64,000 nt of DNA from contig CAWJUD010000002.1 of the NCBI GenBank assembly GCA_963845975.1, positions 2,046,001-2,110,000 of the forward strand, read 5' to 3'. The position numbers and the translations under genes are program-made. Position 1 is the first letter of the stretch; each line of letters opens with the position of its first letter. A model generated the notes under the pieces. That model made no database searches and was not told where the DNA came from. It was given only the letters and a program-made list of their open reading frames with translations. Positions 17,585 through 26,226 of the stretch are shown here, one piece after another. This stretch comes from JBEKIK01 sp963845975 (GTDB taxonomy: Bacteria; Planctomycetota; Planctomycetia; Pirellulales; Thermoguttaceae).

Positions 17585-20281
17585 TTATTCTCCCATTCCT
17601 TCCAACTCGGCTTCAATTTCAGCGTCCTTGCGGGGCATCACTTTTTGGTAAACTTCCTTCGGCTCGCACAGCACGCCGTCAACGGTGAGCAGATCCTCCT
17701 TGATGCGTATGCCGAACAGGCGCTGGTTCTCTTCGAGGTACGGTAGCATTAGTTTCCAGTCGTCCTCGCCCAGCGGGCGATAGGCCCCGAGGTTTAGTTG
17801 CTCTTCGACCAGCGTTCGATGCGGATCGCGTACGTAAATCGCCCCGCCGGAGGCCAGAGATAGCAAGTTGCTGCCTGGATAGGGCAGGTCCAAGGGGACA
17901 AGAACTCCGCGTTGAACGTATCGCATGCCGTTCAGTATGGCGAAACCGCCGCCGGCGCGAGGATCGCCCGCCATGAACGATTCGGCCAGAAAATCCAAGG
18001 CTGTGCCGTTGATCACCACGCGCGGACGTCCTACGGCATTGATCATGGGGCGGCCGGCCGCGTTGCCCAGCACGTAGATTTCTCCGCCTTTGGCGCCGTA
18101 AAGGAAGGTTTGCCCCACGTCGCCGTACACGACCAACTTGCCCCGCTTGGATATCTGGCAGAGTTGATCCTGGGCGTTTCCGTGGACGAATATTTCCAGA
18201 CCGTCTATGCCCGAGCCCAGGTAATCGCCGGGATTGTCGTAGCAATCGATCCGCAGGCCGTCGGTTGCCGGGCCGAAACCGACGCCGTGGAATCGCGTCC
18301 CCCGGGTGTTGTAATGAACGATGTGCTTCCAACCCAGATGATAGGCCTTGACCGCCAAAGTCGCGTCGCAGGCGTCACCCTCGGGTGAAAATCCCCGGGC
18401 GTCGATCAACAGTGTTGTCTGGTTACCCTGCGGACTGATCAACCTGTCCCGGTTTTGCCAGGTAATTCGCGCGTGCGTGCCATCATGGCCCTCGCCGCAA
18501 ATCGGTTGACGCTCGAAAATCCGCTCCAGGCCGCCACGGAGGATTGTAAGCACCGAACTGCGTTTTTTGTTGCCCGTCGCGTAACGCCGGTCGATGGCCA
18601 AGGTGAAGGCGTCGATGCCCAGGCCGGTTGCTTTTTCCGCTGTTAAAGCAGTAGTTTCATCTACAAGCCAACGAAGCTGATCGAAGCTCATCTCCGCCAT
18701 GTGTCCGCCTAAGCACTGGAATAAGCCCTCCACATCGCCTTCTACAATAGCCCGTTGAACGGCGGCAAGATCTTGATCGGTTTTCGCCGGTTTTATCGGT
18801 GGGATGGAAAGGTTGCAGTGCGACTGGTCGGAAAGCGTCGAGACCGGCACGCCGAATTTATTGGTCACGCAAAGTTCATAATGCCCATTGGTCGAGGTCG
18901 GTTTTTTGGCCAAGTCAGGCCCGTGGGGCGAAGGCGTTGCGGATGATGTTGCTTTCCCATTGGCCGGGCTGACGGTCAGCAGAAACGCGCCGCCGTCGGT
19001 ATGGCTTCCACCCCGGGCGTTCCAGTAGATGTCGGCCACGGGCGTGAATCGGGGATCCTCGGATGCCAGGCTGGCCAGGGTTGCGTCGATGGCCTGTTTT
19101 TCCGAGCAAATCAGCCCGATCGATACTTCGCCCTCTTGAAGAGCGAAGACCTGCGGCCGGAGCATGGCCGTGTCGGTGATGCCCAGCAGTTGGAACGATT
19201 TCGATTCGGTCAGGCTGCGGGCGATGATGAAAAACCAGGGGCCGTCGGGCGAGGCGTGTATATGGGACGCCTGGATCTGCCGGTAAATCCGCTGTTTTTC
19301 CGCGGGCAGCCGGTCGAAGTCGAGTTCAGTGGTCGGGGCCAGGGCCTCGATGATGTACTCGATAGGGTACTTGTACACCCGGTTCCATAGATCGAACAAC
19401 AGCACCGAGACCTCGGTGTCGGTAAGGAACTGGGGGAAGATGTTCCGCCCGGCCAGGTATTCGCACACCGAAAGGTAGTTGGCAAAGTCGCCGTTGTGGA
19501 CCAGGGCCTCGTTCAGCCCGATGAACGGGTGCGCCCTGCCCGGATGCCACACCCGCCCCTTGGTCGGATACCGCTGGTGCGCGATCCAGACGTGGGCCCG
19601 GGTGTCGGGCATGCGATAGTATTGCACAGCCGCCTCGGCGTAACCCACGATCTTCAGTATGATAAGGTTCCGCGCGTGCGACATGACAAAGGCCCGCTTG
19701 TCGCCCAGCGAGGCGTAGTATTTCGTGTTCAACCGCAGCGAGTTCTGGTACACGAACTCGTCTTCCACATCCCGGTCGGAAAGGCTTTTCAAATCTTTTT
19801 CATCGGCGAAATTTACCAGCACTCGCGGTTTGACGCGGACGAAGTAGCGGGCCACGTCAGGCGGCCGGACTTCCAAGAGCGGCACGTCGCGATAGTCGTC
19901 CACCGTTGGAACCATGCCGCCCTGGTCGATATCGAAATAGGGTTCAATACAGGTTTTTTCCACTTCCTCTTTGGCCGAAGGATCCAAGAGCGCAACCTGG
20001 AGGATATAGTCCTCTTCCAGGACCTTGCGCGAGACTCCCAAGTCTTCCGGGACCAGGCCGCAGGCGGCGATTCCCCCGCCCTTGCCGTTGCCGCGGTTGC
20101 GCATCTGGATCGAGGGCTCGTATATATGCTTGCCGCCCACGGCAGTGGTGCAGGCGAAACCGGTGACGCCGCATCCGCCTTCGGCCTCGGGCGATTTGTG
20201 AAACCACTCGCCCGAAGGCCGGAAAACGGCCCGGGATTGCAGGATCATTTCCGCTTGTTCTGTAATGGAATGCGTGGGCAT
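17585..20281 (-). CDS. glutamate synthase-type glutamine amidotransferase plus GXGXG subunit
   Basis: An 898-residue protein with a class II glutamine amidotransferase domain (about 37-430) and the GXGXG beta-helix of glutamate synthase alpha subunits (about 600-830; GDYLGSGIDGLEIFVHGNAQ, GKLVVYGDVGQTFLYGAKGG). The FMN synthase domain between them is missing. It is supplied by the separate gene upstream, as in archaeal split GltB. The nucleophile would be Cys37 in GGCGVTGFA, so removal of a 36-residue leader is needed. VWIAHQRYPTKG, NGDFANY and FLTDTEVSVLLF match the amidotransferase site. Its place between the FMN subunits and hdrC suggests co-expression with the Hdr/Met genes. Confidence 0.85.
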   Translation of the reverse strand: MPTHSITEQAEMILQSRAVFRPSGEWFHKSPEAEGGCGVTGFACTTAVGGKHIYEPSIQMRNRGNGKGGGIAACGLVPEDLGVSRKVLEEDYILQVALLDPSAKEEVEKTCIEPYFDIDQGGMVPTVDDYRDVPLLEVRPPDVARYFVRVKPRVLVNFADEKDLKSLSDRDVEDEFVYQNSLRLNTKYYASLGDKRAFVMSHARNLIILKIVGYAEAAVQYYRMPDTRAHVWIAHQRYPTKGRVWHPGRAHPFIGLNEALVHNGDFANYLSVCEYLAGRNIFPQFLTDTEVSVLLFDLWNRVYKYPIEYIIEALAPTTELDFDRLPAEKQRIYRQIQASHIHASPDGPWFFIIARSLTESKSFQLLGITDTAMLRPQVFALQEGEVSIGLICSEKQAIDATLASLASEDPRFTPVADIYWNARGGSHTDGGAFLLTVSPANGKATSSATPSPHGPDLAKKPTSTNGHYELCVTNKFGVPVSTLSDQSHCNLSIPPIKPAKTDQDLAAVQRAIVEGDVEGLFQCLGGHMAEMSFDQLRWLVDETTALTAEKATGLGIDAFTLAIDRRYATGNKKRSSVLTILRGGLERIFERQPICGEGHDGTHARITWQNRDRLISPQGNQTTLLIDARGFSPEGDACDATLAVKAYHLGWKHIVHYNTRGTRFHGVGFGPATDGLRIDCYDNPGDYLGSGIDGLEIFVHGNAQDQLCQISKRGKLVVYGDVGQTFLYGAKGGEIYVLGNAAGRPMINAVGRPRVVINGTALDFLAESFMAGDPRAGGGFAILNGMRYVQRGVLVPLDLPYPGSNLLSLASGGAIYVRDPHRTLVEEQLNLGAYRPLGEDDWKLMLPYLEENQRLFGIRIKEDLLTVDGVLCEPKEVYQKVMPRKDAEIEAELEGMGE

Positions 20282-20327
20282 TGTTCGAGTCAGTTTTTAA
20301 TCGGCGCCATGTCTTTTTGATCGGTGC

Positions 20328-20398
20328 CATGTCCACGCTTGCGTGGACATGCCGAGGTTTTTCACACTTCAATCATGCCCACGACAAGCGTGGGCATG
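20328..20398. repeat. two CATGCCCACG-family palindromes, copies 2 and 3
   Basis: The spacer between the two glutamate synthase genes has CATGTCCACGC..GCGTGGACATG at 20328-20351 and CATGCCCACG..CGTGGGCATG at 20374-20398, in tandem. In the first, both arms carry the compensating C-to-T and G-to-A changes, so the stem is conserved although the sequence differs. This suggests selection for the hairpin or replication by a structure-based mechanism. Confidence 0.75.
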
Positions 20399-20502
20399 GC
20401 ACCCAATTTCATTGCATCTATTCTTCGTAATCCAAGTGCCTCAACAAATCGGTTCGTCCGCGCAAGGCCGCGACAGAATCGAGGCCCAGGCGATGTAAGA
20501 TT

Positions 20503-21972
20503 TCAACGAGCATTTCGCGCCAGGCGCGTATATAGGTTCACCAGCCGTTGCGTGCACCACTCTACCGAGACCATTTCCAATAGTTCATCATCGGTTGTGG
20601 CGATGCCCCGGGCGCAGCCGCGCCCGCTCTCGCAACATCCGCAGCGGATGCAGCCCACGGCGACCAATTCGGCCGTACCGATCACCACGCCGTCTGCGCC
20701 CAGGGCGATTGCCTTGGCCATATCGGCCGGGGTACGGATTCCGCCGCTGGCCATGACCGTGATCTGATCGCGAATCCCCTCATCGACCAGGAACTGGTGT
20801 ACGCGGTTTATGGCATACTCGATGGGCATGGCGATATTTTTCTTGGCGATGTTCGGTGCCGCCCCTGTGCCGCCGTAACTGCCGTCCAGGTGCACGATAT
20901 GCGCGCCGGCATAATAAATGCCTACAGCCACCATGTCCACGTCCACCGGCGTCGATACCTTGGCCGAGAGCAGCGCCCGCGGATTAACGTGCGCGATCCA
21001 ATCCAGGTGCTTCTTGTGATCTTCGACCGAGTACACGCTGTGGAAGGGAAACGGCGAAAAAAGCGAAGTGCCCACCACCGCTTCGCGCAAGGCCGCCACG
21101 CTGGGCGTGTTCTTGTCGCCCAGCAGGTGACCCCCCAAGCCGGGCTTTGCGCCCTGGGCATACTTAAACTCCACGATCCTTGCCAGTTGAATAGTCTCCT
21201 CCCGCACGCCGAAGAGCCCGGTGGCCACCTGGGTGATCACGTGGTCGGCATAAGGTACGAATCGCTCCGGATACCCGCCCTCCCCGGTGCAAGTGAATCC
21301 ATGAAACGCTTTTGCTGCCCGGGCCTTGCCCAACAATACACGGATGTTGGTCGAACCGAAGGACATGCCGCCGCCGTACCAGGGCACGTCGATTTTTATT
21401 TTCTCCCGGGAATCGTTGCGCCGGTTGAGCAGTAATTGGGTGGAAATATCCTCAGGCCTGAGATCGGCCGGCGGCCTTTTTGGAAAACGGAACCGCAGGC
21501 GATCAAATCCGCCGCCCGAGGCCCCGATCTCGCTCTCCAAGTGCGGTCCCGGGGCATGGCCGGTCTCGGCCATCCACCAATTACTCACCAGCAAGTCCGG
21601 GGTCCAGCGGTAATCGCCGAGGGTTTCAAACGTGGGGTTATCGGCCACGGAAAGGGCCCCGTTAGGACAGGCATCCACGCAATAATGGTCTGTCTTGGCA
21701 CAGTCGGACCCGATGCAGAGATAATCCAGCGGGCGGATAACCTGCCGATAGCCTTCGGGCATTCGATGCACGCCTGCCGGGCAAATCTCCACGCAGCGGC
21801 CGCAATTCGCGCAGTTCGATGCCCGGCGGACCGTGTATTTGCCGATCTCGTTTCGGTACCGTGGCGGCGCCGGACGTACTTGCCGCGATACTTCGGCAAA
21901 ATCGGGCCGTGAAAGGAAGTTATCCGGGGCTTGGACCTGTTCGGTCGGGCTGCTTTGTGACGTGATGCTCAT
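20503..21972 (-). CDS. ferredoxin-fused glutamate synthase FMN-domain subunit
   Basis: A 489-residue protein of the archaeal-type GltB2 family. An N-terminal ferredoxin (residues about 50-110; CANCGRCVEICPAG, CVDACPNGAL) precedes the FMN TIM barrel: YGGGMSFGSTN, EGGYPERF, VEFKYAQGAKPGLGGHLL, LDGSYGGTGAAP, ASGGIRTPADMAKAIALGAD, and the [3Fe-4S] segment CIRCGCCESGRGCARGI. It should make glutamate from 2-oxoglutarate with ammonia from the amidotransferase subunit encoded next. It starts 2 bp after the upstream paralogue. Confidence 0.9.
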   Translation of the reverse strand: MSITSQSSPTEQVQAPDNFLSRPDFAEVSRQVRPAPPRYRNEIGKYTVRRASNCANCGRCVEICPAGVHRMPEGYRQVIRPLDYLCIGSDCAKTDHYCVDACPNGALSVADNPTFETLGDYRWTPDLLVSNWWMAETGHAPGPHLESEIGASGGGFDRLRFRFPKRPPADLRPEDISTQLLLNRRNDSREKIKIDVPWYGGGMSFGSTNIRVLLGKARAAKAFHGFTCTGEGGYPERFVPYADHVITQVATGLFGVREETIQLARIVEFKYAQGAKPGLGGHLLGDKNTPSVAALREAVVGTSLFSPFPFHSVYSVEDHKKHLDWIAHVNPRALLSAKVSTPVDVDMVAVGIYYAGAHIVHLDGSYGGTGAAPNIAKKNIAMPIEYAINRVHQFLVDEGIRDQITVMASGGIRTPADMAKAIALGADGVVIGTAELVAVGCIRCGCCESGRGCARGIATTDDELLEMVSVEWCTQRLVNLYTRLARNAR

Positions 21973-21974
21973 AG

Positions 21975-23435
21975 TTAGTCGGCCCCCTCAAAATTCTTTC
22001 GCTTGCCGAAAATTTTCCCGAACGAATCGCGTTCCAGATCCTCGAAAAACATCGCCCGGCCTGTTTCGCCTCGCAATCGGCGGACCTCGCGGATGCCCAT
22101 CGCTCCCAGGACCTCGACCAGTTGCTGGTGCCAGGCCCCAATCAGGTTCTTGATGCGGTGAACGGCATAATCCGCGCCCGCCTGTTCCAAGAGAATGGGG
22201 CAGGTTTCGCCGCGCTCGCATTCGCCGCACAACCGGCATTCCAATGCCAATAAGAGCGGTATGTCGACGGCCACCAGGTCCGCGCCGCAAATAATGGCCT
22301 TGGCCATGTGCTCGGCCAGGGCGATTCCGCCCGAAGCTATCAGGGTTACCTGGTCGCGGATGCCGTCTTTAACCAGTGCCCGGTGTACTTCTCGAATCAC
22401 GTCGCGGGCATGCCTGGGTTTGGCGGCGGAGTTTTCCCGGCCGTGCTTGTCAAAAACCAGGTGAATAACTTCGGCGCCATCGCGGGCAAGATGGACTATG
22501 CGTTCGGCACTGGCGGGTGAGGCGCCAATACGGATTGCCACTACCCGTTCGGGATTTTGCCGCTTTAGCGAAGCTTGAACCGTCATGATGTCCTTACTGT
22601 CGGGGACCATCACCATTGGCCCTGCCCGAAACGGTTCATCCGCCGCTGCCTTGGCGCCGCCGACAAACGGAATCACGCTCCCGTGTTTGAAGGCCAATGC
22701 TGCAGCGGCCTCTTCATCGCGAACAACCGCCATGGCGCCTATCGTGGCTGCCGCCTGAACAACGGATTCAATCACCGACCCGCGTTGCCAGTGCTCGGGG
22801 ATGCAATCGAAGATCACCGGCAGGGGAATCTCAACAAGCGGAGGCGGAGTGCTTTCCAACCGGCCGTCCTCGAATGCCAATTGCTTCGGTTTGCGGCCGA
22901 TGTCCACGCTGGTGTTGATGTACTCGCGGCCGTGAATGCCGTCGCGCGTGGGCCGGACAATTTCCGACATATCGGTCCACATCGAATCGAATCCCGATCC
23001 GCTGAACGGTCCGCCGTACCCGGAACCGGACACGGGAATGCGGCCTGTTTCGGCCTGGAACCAAGTGGAAAGGATGATTTCAGGAGTGAAATAATCGTCG
23101 CCCAGCCGGCGAAACTCGGGATTTTCCACGCGGGCAAGGATGTTCTTGGTGCAATTTTGAATGCAGTTCAGGCAGCCCTTGCACTGATAAATATAGTCCA
23201 GGTATCCCAACTCGTTGTGGAGCGTATCGGCTTCGTCTCGATATAAGCCGTAAATGCATGCCCGCTTGACACAGTTGTGACAACTCGAACAGTCCTCGCG
23301 CCAATCGACGATGCCCAACTTGCCCACGGGTCGGACGCGGGCGCGGCTGCGGCGGTATGGATGGAATACTTGGCGGGCATGGCTATTTCGTACCCAGGGC
23401 TGATTTTTCAATGACTTCCAGGGCGGCATCAACAT
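21975..23435 (-). CDS. divergent glutamate synthase-like FMN protein with ferredoxin domain
   Basis: A 486-residue paralogue of the next gene. The N-terminal ferredoxin-like region has CSSCHNCVKRACI and CKGCLNCIQNCTKN. The C-terminal barrel keeps the FMN phosphate-binding part (ASGGIALAEHMAKAIICGAD) and CRLCGECERGETC, but the N-terminal half of the barrel lacks GGGMSFGS, GGYPE and the KPGLGGHL loop. It is probably a non-catalytic or altered-specificity relative that pairs with the active subunit. The start region overlaps metF by 53 bp and may contain an indel, because MPAKYSIH in another frame would fit the family better. The start is therefore uncertain. Confidence 0.7.
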   Translation of the reverse strand: MLMPPWKSLKNQPWVRNSHARQVFHPYRRSRARVRPVGKLGIVDWREDCSSCHNCVKRACIYGLYRDEADTLHNELGYLDYIYQCKGCLNCIQNCTKNILARVENPEFRRLGDDYFTPEIILSTWFQAETGRIPVSGSGYGGPFSGSGFDSMWTDMSEIVRPTRDGIHGREYINTSVDIGRKPKQLAFEDGRLESTPPPLVEIPLPVIFDCIPEHWQRGSVIESVVQAAATIGAMAVVRDEEAAAALAFKHGSVIPFVGGAKAAADEPFRAGPMVMVPDSKDIMTVQASLKRQNPERVVAIRIGASPASAERIVHLARDGAEVIHLVFDKHGRENSAAKPRHARDVIREVHRALVKDGIRDQVTLIASGGIALAEHMAKAIICGADLVAVDIPLLLALECRLCGECERGETCPILLEQAGADYAVHRIKNLIGAWHQQLVEVLGAMGIREVRRLRGETGRAMFFEDLERDSFGKIFGKRKNFEGAD

Positions 23436-24300
23436 CCCAGTCCGCGCAAATTTGGAAACCGCGCAATCCCTTCACCTCGGAAAGTTTTTTAATTGTTTCC
23501 AATGCTACGGCGATTCCGGCGGCACGCTGAGCCGAAGCGCCCGAAGCCGAAGACAATCGCGATAAAATCGCGTCCGGGATCCGCGGCAACGGACGGCGGG
23601 CGGCAAATTCCCGCGCTTTTTGGGCGTCGACAAGCGGCTGAATACCGGCTACAAAAGCAGCCTTTTCGTGCAGGCCCTTACGCGTGATCTCCTGCCACCA
23701 TTGGTCAAAACGCTCCAGGTCGTAAATCGGCTGGGTGATGAAGAACCCGGCCCCTGCGCGGATTTTCTTGACGAGCTTCGATATTTGCAGTTCCATGGGA
23801 TCGGCATACGGGGCGGCTACCCCGCCCAAGCAAAAAGGCCCGGCTTCGGCAAATCCTTTTTCTCCGACCAGCGAACCATCGCAGGCTAAATTGGAATAAG
23901 TTTTAAGCAATTGAACCGTATCGATGTCGAAGACGTTCTTTGCCGAGCGGAATGGCCCCAAAACTTGATGGGTCCCACTTGTGCACAGCAGGTTGCGAAT
24001 TCCCAAGGCCTGCGCTCCCAAGGCCTCGGACACCAGAGCGATGCGGTTGCGGTCCCGGGTAACAACGTGAAGTATCGGTTCTACGCCCTCGGCGGCGACG
24101 ATCAAAGCCGCCGCTAGTGCCGACATCGAGACCCGGTCGCGGTTGTCGCTGATCCCTAAAGAGTGAACTTTTCCGGCGAAGCGGCGGGATATCTCCCGCA
24201 GCGGATTAGGATCGCTTCCCTGGGGCGGCGATATTTCGGCCAAAAGCAAGGGTTTACCCGATTCGATTCGTTGCTTTAGCACCGTTGTATTTTTTTCCAT
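23383..24300 (-). CDS. metF: 5,10-methylenetetrahydrofolate reductase
   Basis: The 305-residue MTHFR barrel shows LLAEISPPQGSDPNPL, HSLGISDNRDRVSMSALAAA, a cluster of ILHVVTRDRNRIALVSEALG, LLCTSGTHQVLGPF, and AGAGFFITQPIYDLERFDQW followed by AGIQPLV. It binds FAD and reduces methylene-THF to methyl-THF. It is the short form without the regulatory C-terminal domain, as in MetF proteins that work with MetV. It is 8 bp downstream of an mvhD-like gene and overlaps the next gene. Confidence 0.92.
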   Translation of the reverse strand: MEKNTTVLKQRIESGKPLLLAEISPPQGSDPNPLREISRRFAGKVHSLGISDNRDRVSMSALAAALIVAAEGVEPILHVVTRDRNRIALVSEALGAQALGIRNLLCTSGTHQVLGPFRSAKNVFDIDTVQLLKTYSNLACDGSLVGEKGFAEAGPFCLGGVAAPYADPMELQISKLVKKIRAGAGFFITQPIYDLERFDQWWQEITRKGLHEKAAFVAGIQPLVDAQKAREFAARRPLPRIPDAILSRLSSASGASAQRAAGIAVALETIKKLSEVKGLRGFQICADWDVDAALEVIEKSALGTK

Positions 24301-24308
24301 GCCTTAAC

Positions 24309-24737
24309 CTATGATTTACTACCTTCAATACTGATTGAACTATTACCCAAGGCGCAGATCCGGTCCACGAATCCGCGGATGATCCGGTCGAATTGCTCCC
24401 GCGAGTCGTGGGGAGAAAAGAAGAACTGCTCCACGCGCTGATTCTCCAATCCGACTTCGCCCAGGAGCCGTCGAATGGTACGAATGCGAATCTCCGCCCG
24501 ATAATTACCCTGGCCTAAACGGCATTCTCCCTTGGGACAGGAGACGAGACACACTCCGCACGCGCCGCCCTCCAAAGCGTGCATAAGATATTGCCCATCC
24601 ATTTTGCCGCTGCACGGCACTTCGTGGACCACGACCCGCCTGCCGTCCTGCTTCCATTGGCGCGGCAACGGCGCACCGCTGGGAATGCTGCGGTGGCAGA
24701 CATATACTATCACATCAGGAGACGCAGTTGTCGTCAT
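24309..24737 (-). CDS. mvhD: second MvhD-like iron-sulfur protein, first gene of the cluster
   Basis: The 142-residue protein starts at 24737 (MTTTASPDVIVYVCHRS). It keeps the MvhD landmarks VVVHEVPCSGKMDGQYLMHA, CGVCLVSCPKGECRLGQGN, and AEIRIRTIRRLLGEVGLE. The N-terminal CC motif is reduced to one Cys-His. It may have lost a cluster ligand relative to the copy at 9464-9973. Being first in the cluster and directly before metF, it may serve MetF, while the other copy serves HdrA. This division is inference. Confidence 0.8.
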   Translation of the reverse strand: MTTTASPDVIVYVCHRSIPSGAPLPRQWKQDGRRVVVHEVPCSGKMDGQYLMHALEGGACGVCLVSCPKGECRLGQGNYRAEIRIRTIRRLLGEVGLENQRVEQFFFSPHDSREQFDRIIRGFVDRICALGNSSISIEGSKS

Positions 24738-25280
24738 GACAACTCCATTATTATCACTGGGAAGTACAACACGGTTCGCAAATCTCATCCCAAAGCCGCG
24801 CGCTTGCCCAAAGTTGCACGGATTCTTTGCAGTGCACGTGTCATACGGTGTAAAAAGGATTTTAGCTCTTCAGGTTCGACCTTCAAACCGGTAAGGCTTA
24901 TAGGGATAGGGCTGTATACATGTCTTGGCAGTGGTTCGAAGACACTTGGTCACAGAACTTGCCAAAATGAATCCTTGTATATATGCATTATAAAGAACTT
25001 TGTAATATTACAAAAGAGATTTATAATGGAAAATATAATAAGTATAACTAATATATTGATTAACATATCTAATAATGTGGGGTTCTCATGTATTCTTGTT
25101 CGTAATAAAAAAAGATCAAATACCGGACATCTATGTGAATAACGCTTCGACAATGGAGCAACTCTGACTTGCGGCGACAATCTGATCGTATCTCTTGCCC
25201 CCGGCAGCACTGGCGGATTTAGCAATACCGGCCTTGGCCCTGCTAATCGCCGCCGCGGGAATAATATTCCACCTGCAACG
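24738..25280. other. 543-bp spacer upstream of the metF/hdr/glt cluster
   Basis: The presumed promoter region of the minus-strand cluster. It has a very AT-rich segment at about 25000-25110 and no convincing gene; the open frames read through it without family similarity. I recognise no riboswitch or tRNA. Confidence 0.45.
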
Positions 25281-25967
25281 CTAATCAACCGCGTTCAGCC
25301 ATTCATATTTCCAAAGCGGATTGCCGCATGCGCGGCATTGTTCCACGCATTCCAGGACTTGGGCACGACACTGCCGACAATCGACAATGGCCGGCAAAAT
25401 GACGGTTTGATCGCGTCGAAGTTTCGAGGCGGCGACGCGATCGCCGAAGGCCCGCGCAGTGGCAATCTGCACCGATAATGGCAGCAGACGAAACAAAACC
25501 AAGGGCGCCTCCCGCGATTCCGGCAGAACTCGGGCCAAGGCGTCCATAAATGCAAGTCGGCGGTCGTCCGGGCTCTTTGACAAATAGATTTTGGATCGCT
25601 CCGGGATTTTCTCATTTCGCCCGCGTTCTCCCAAGCGAAGCCGGACCAGCCATGGCAAATACCAGTCATCGACTTGGCTGACGTAATCGGAGTATTTTGC
25701 GTATAACGCGGATTCGGCAGCCTGATAAAGTTCGATTTCTTCGATTGCCTGTTGTTCGGCCTTGCTTTCCGAAACAGGCGCCAGCATTGAATCCCTTCCC
25801 ACATTCTTTTCCACGTCCTCATACACGCGCAGGTACAGAGATTCGCGGAGGATGGTCAGTCCGTTGGAAAGACATGCAGCCACGGCAGCCCCGTCCGTGC
25901 GATTCGCGTTGCAGTTGAACTCCTCGGCTGCCTGAGCAAGCCAGTTAATTGAGTCCGCGTGTCCCAT
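25281..25967 (-). CDS. hypothetical protein with C-terminal zinc ribbon
   Basis: I do not recognise the family. The 228-residue protein, started at MGHADSINW (25967), is helical, with an N-terminal region (AQAAEEFNCN, GLTILRESLYLRVYEDVEKN) and a C-terminal CRQCRAQVLECVEQCRACG, that is CxxC...CxxC, likely a zinc ribbon. It is divergent from the ECF sigma factor gene at 26227. A longer start to 26072 is open but unlikely. It might regulate or respond with that sigma factor, but nothing in the sequence proves this. Confidence 0.55.
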   Translation of the reverse strand: MGHADSINWLAQAAEEFNCNANRTDGAAVAACLSNGLTILRESLYLRVYEDVEKNVGRDSMLAPVSESKAEQQAIEEIELYQAAESALYAKYSDYVSQVDDWYLPWLVRLRLGERGRNEKIPERSKIYLSKSPDDRRLAFMDALARVLPESREAPLVLFRLLPLSVQIATARAFGDRVAASKLRRDQTVILPAIVDCRQCRAQVLECVEQCRACGNPLWKYEWLNAVD

Positions 25968-26226
25968 TTTGGCACCCTCGAATGCCGGTCCTTTTCCGGG
26001 AGACTCTACGAAAGATATTGTACAGGATGTATATTGTTTCGATACCCCCCACATCCTTCTGAAGTTGAACATATTTAATCGACATCAGAAGGGGTGTGGC
26101 TCATTCTTGAAAGCCCTGAACTATTGACTCGGGCCTATTGCCAAGTTATTTTCACGGATATCGTTTAACGGAGCGTACAGCGTGTTTTGGAGGCACTTGT
26201 AATTTAGTCGTTATGTTGAGGGGGCC

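Noticed and set aside
24738..25280. Riboswitch upstream of the metF cluster
   Set aside because: I found no recognisable conserved core for THF or SAM riboswitches in the minus-strand leader.
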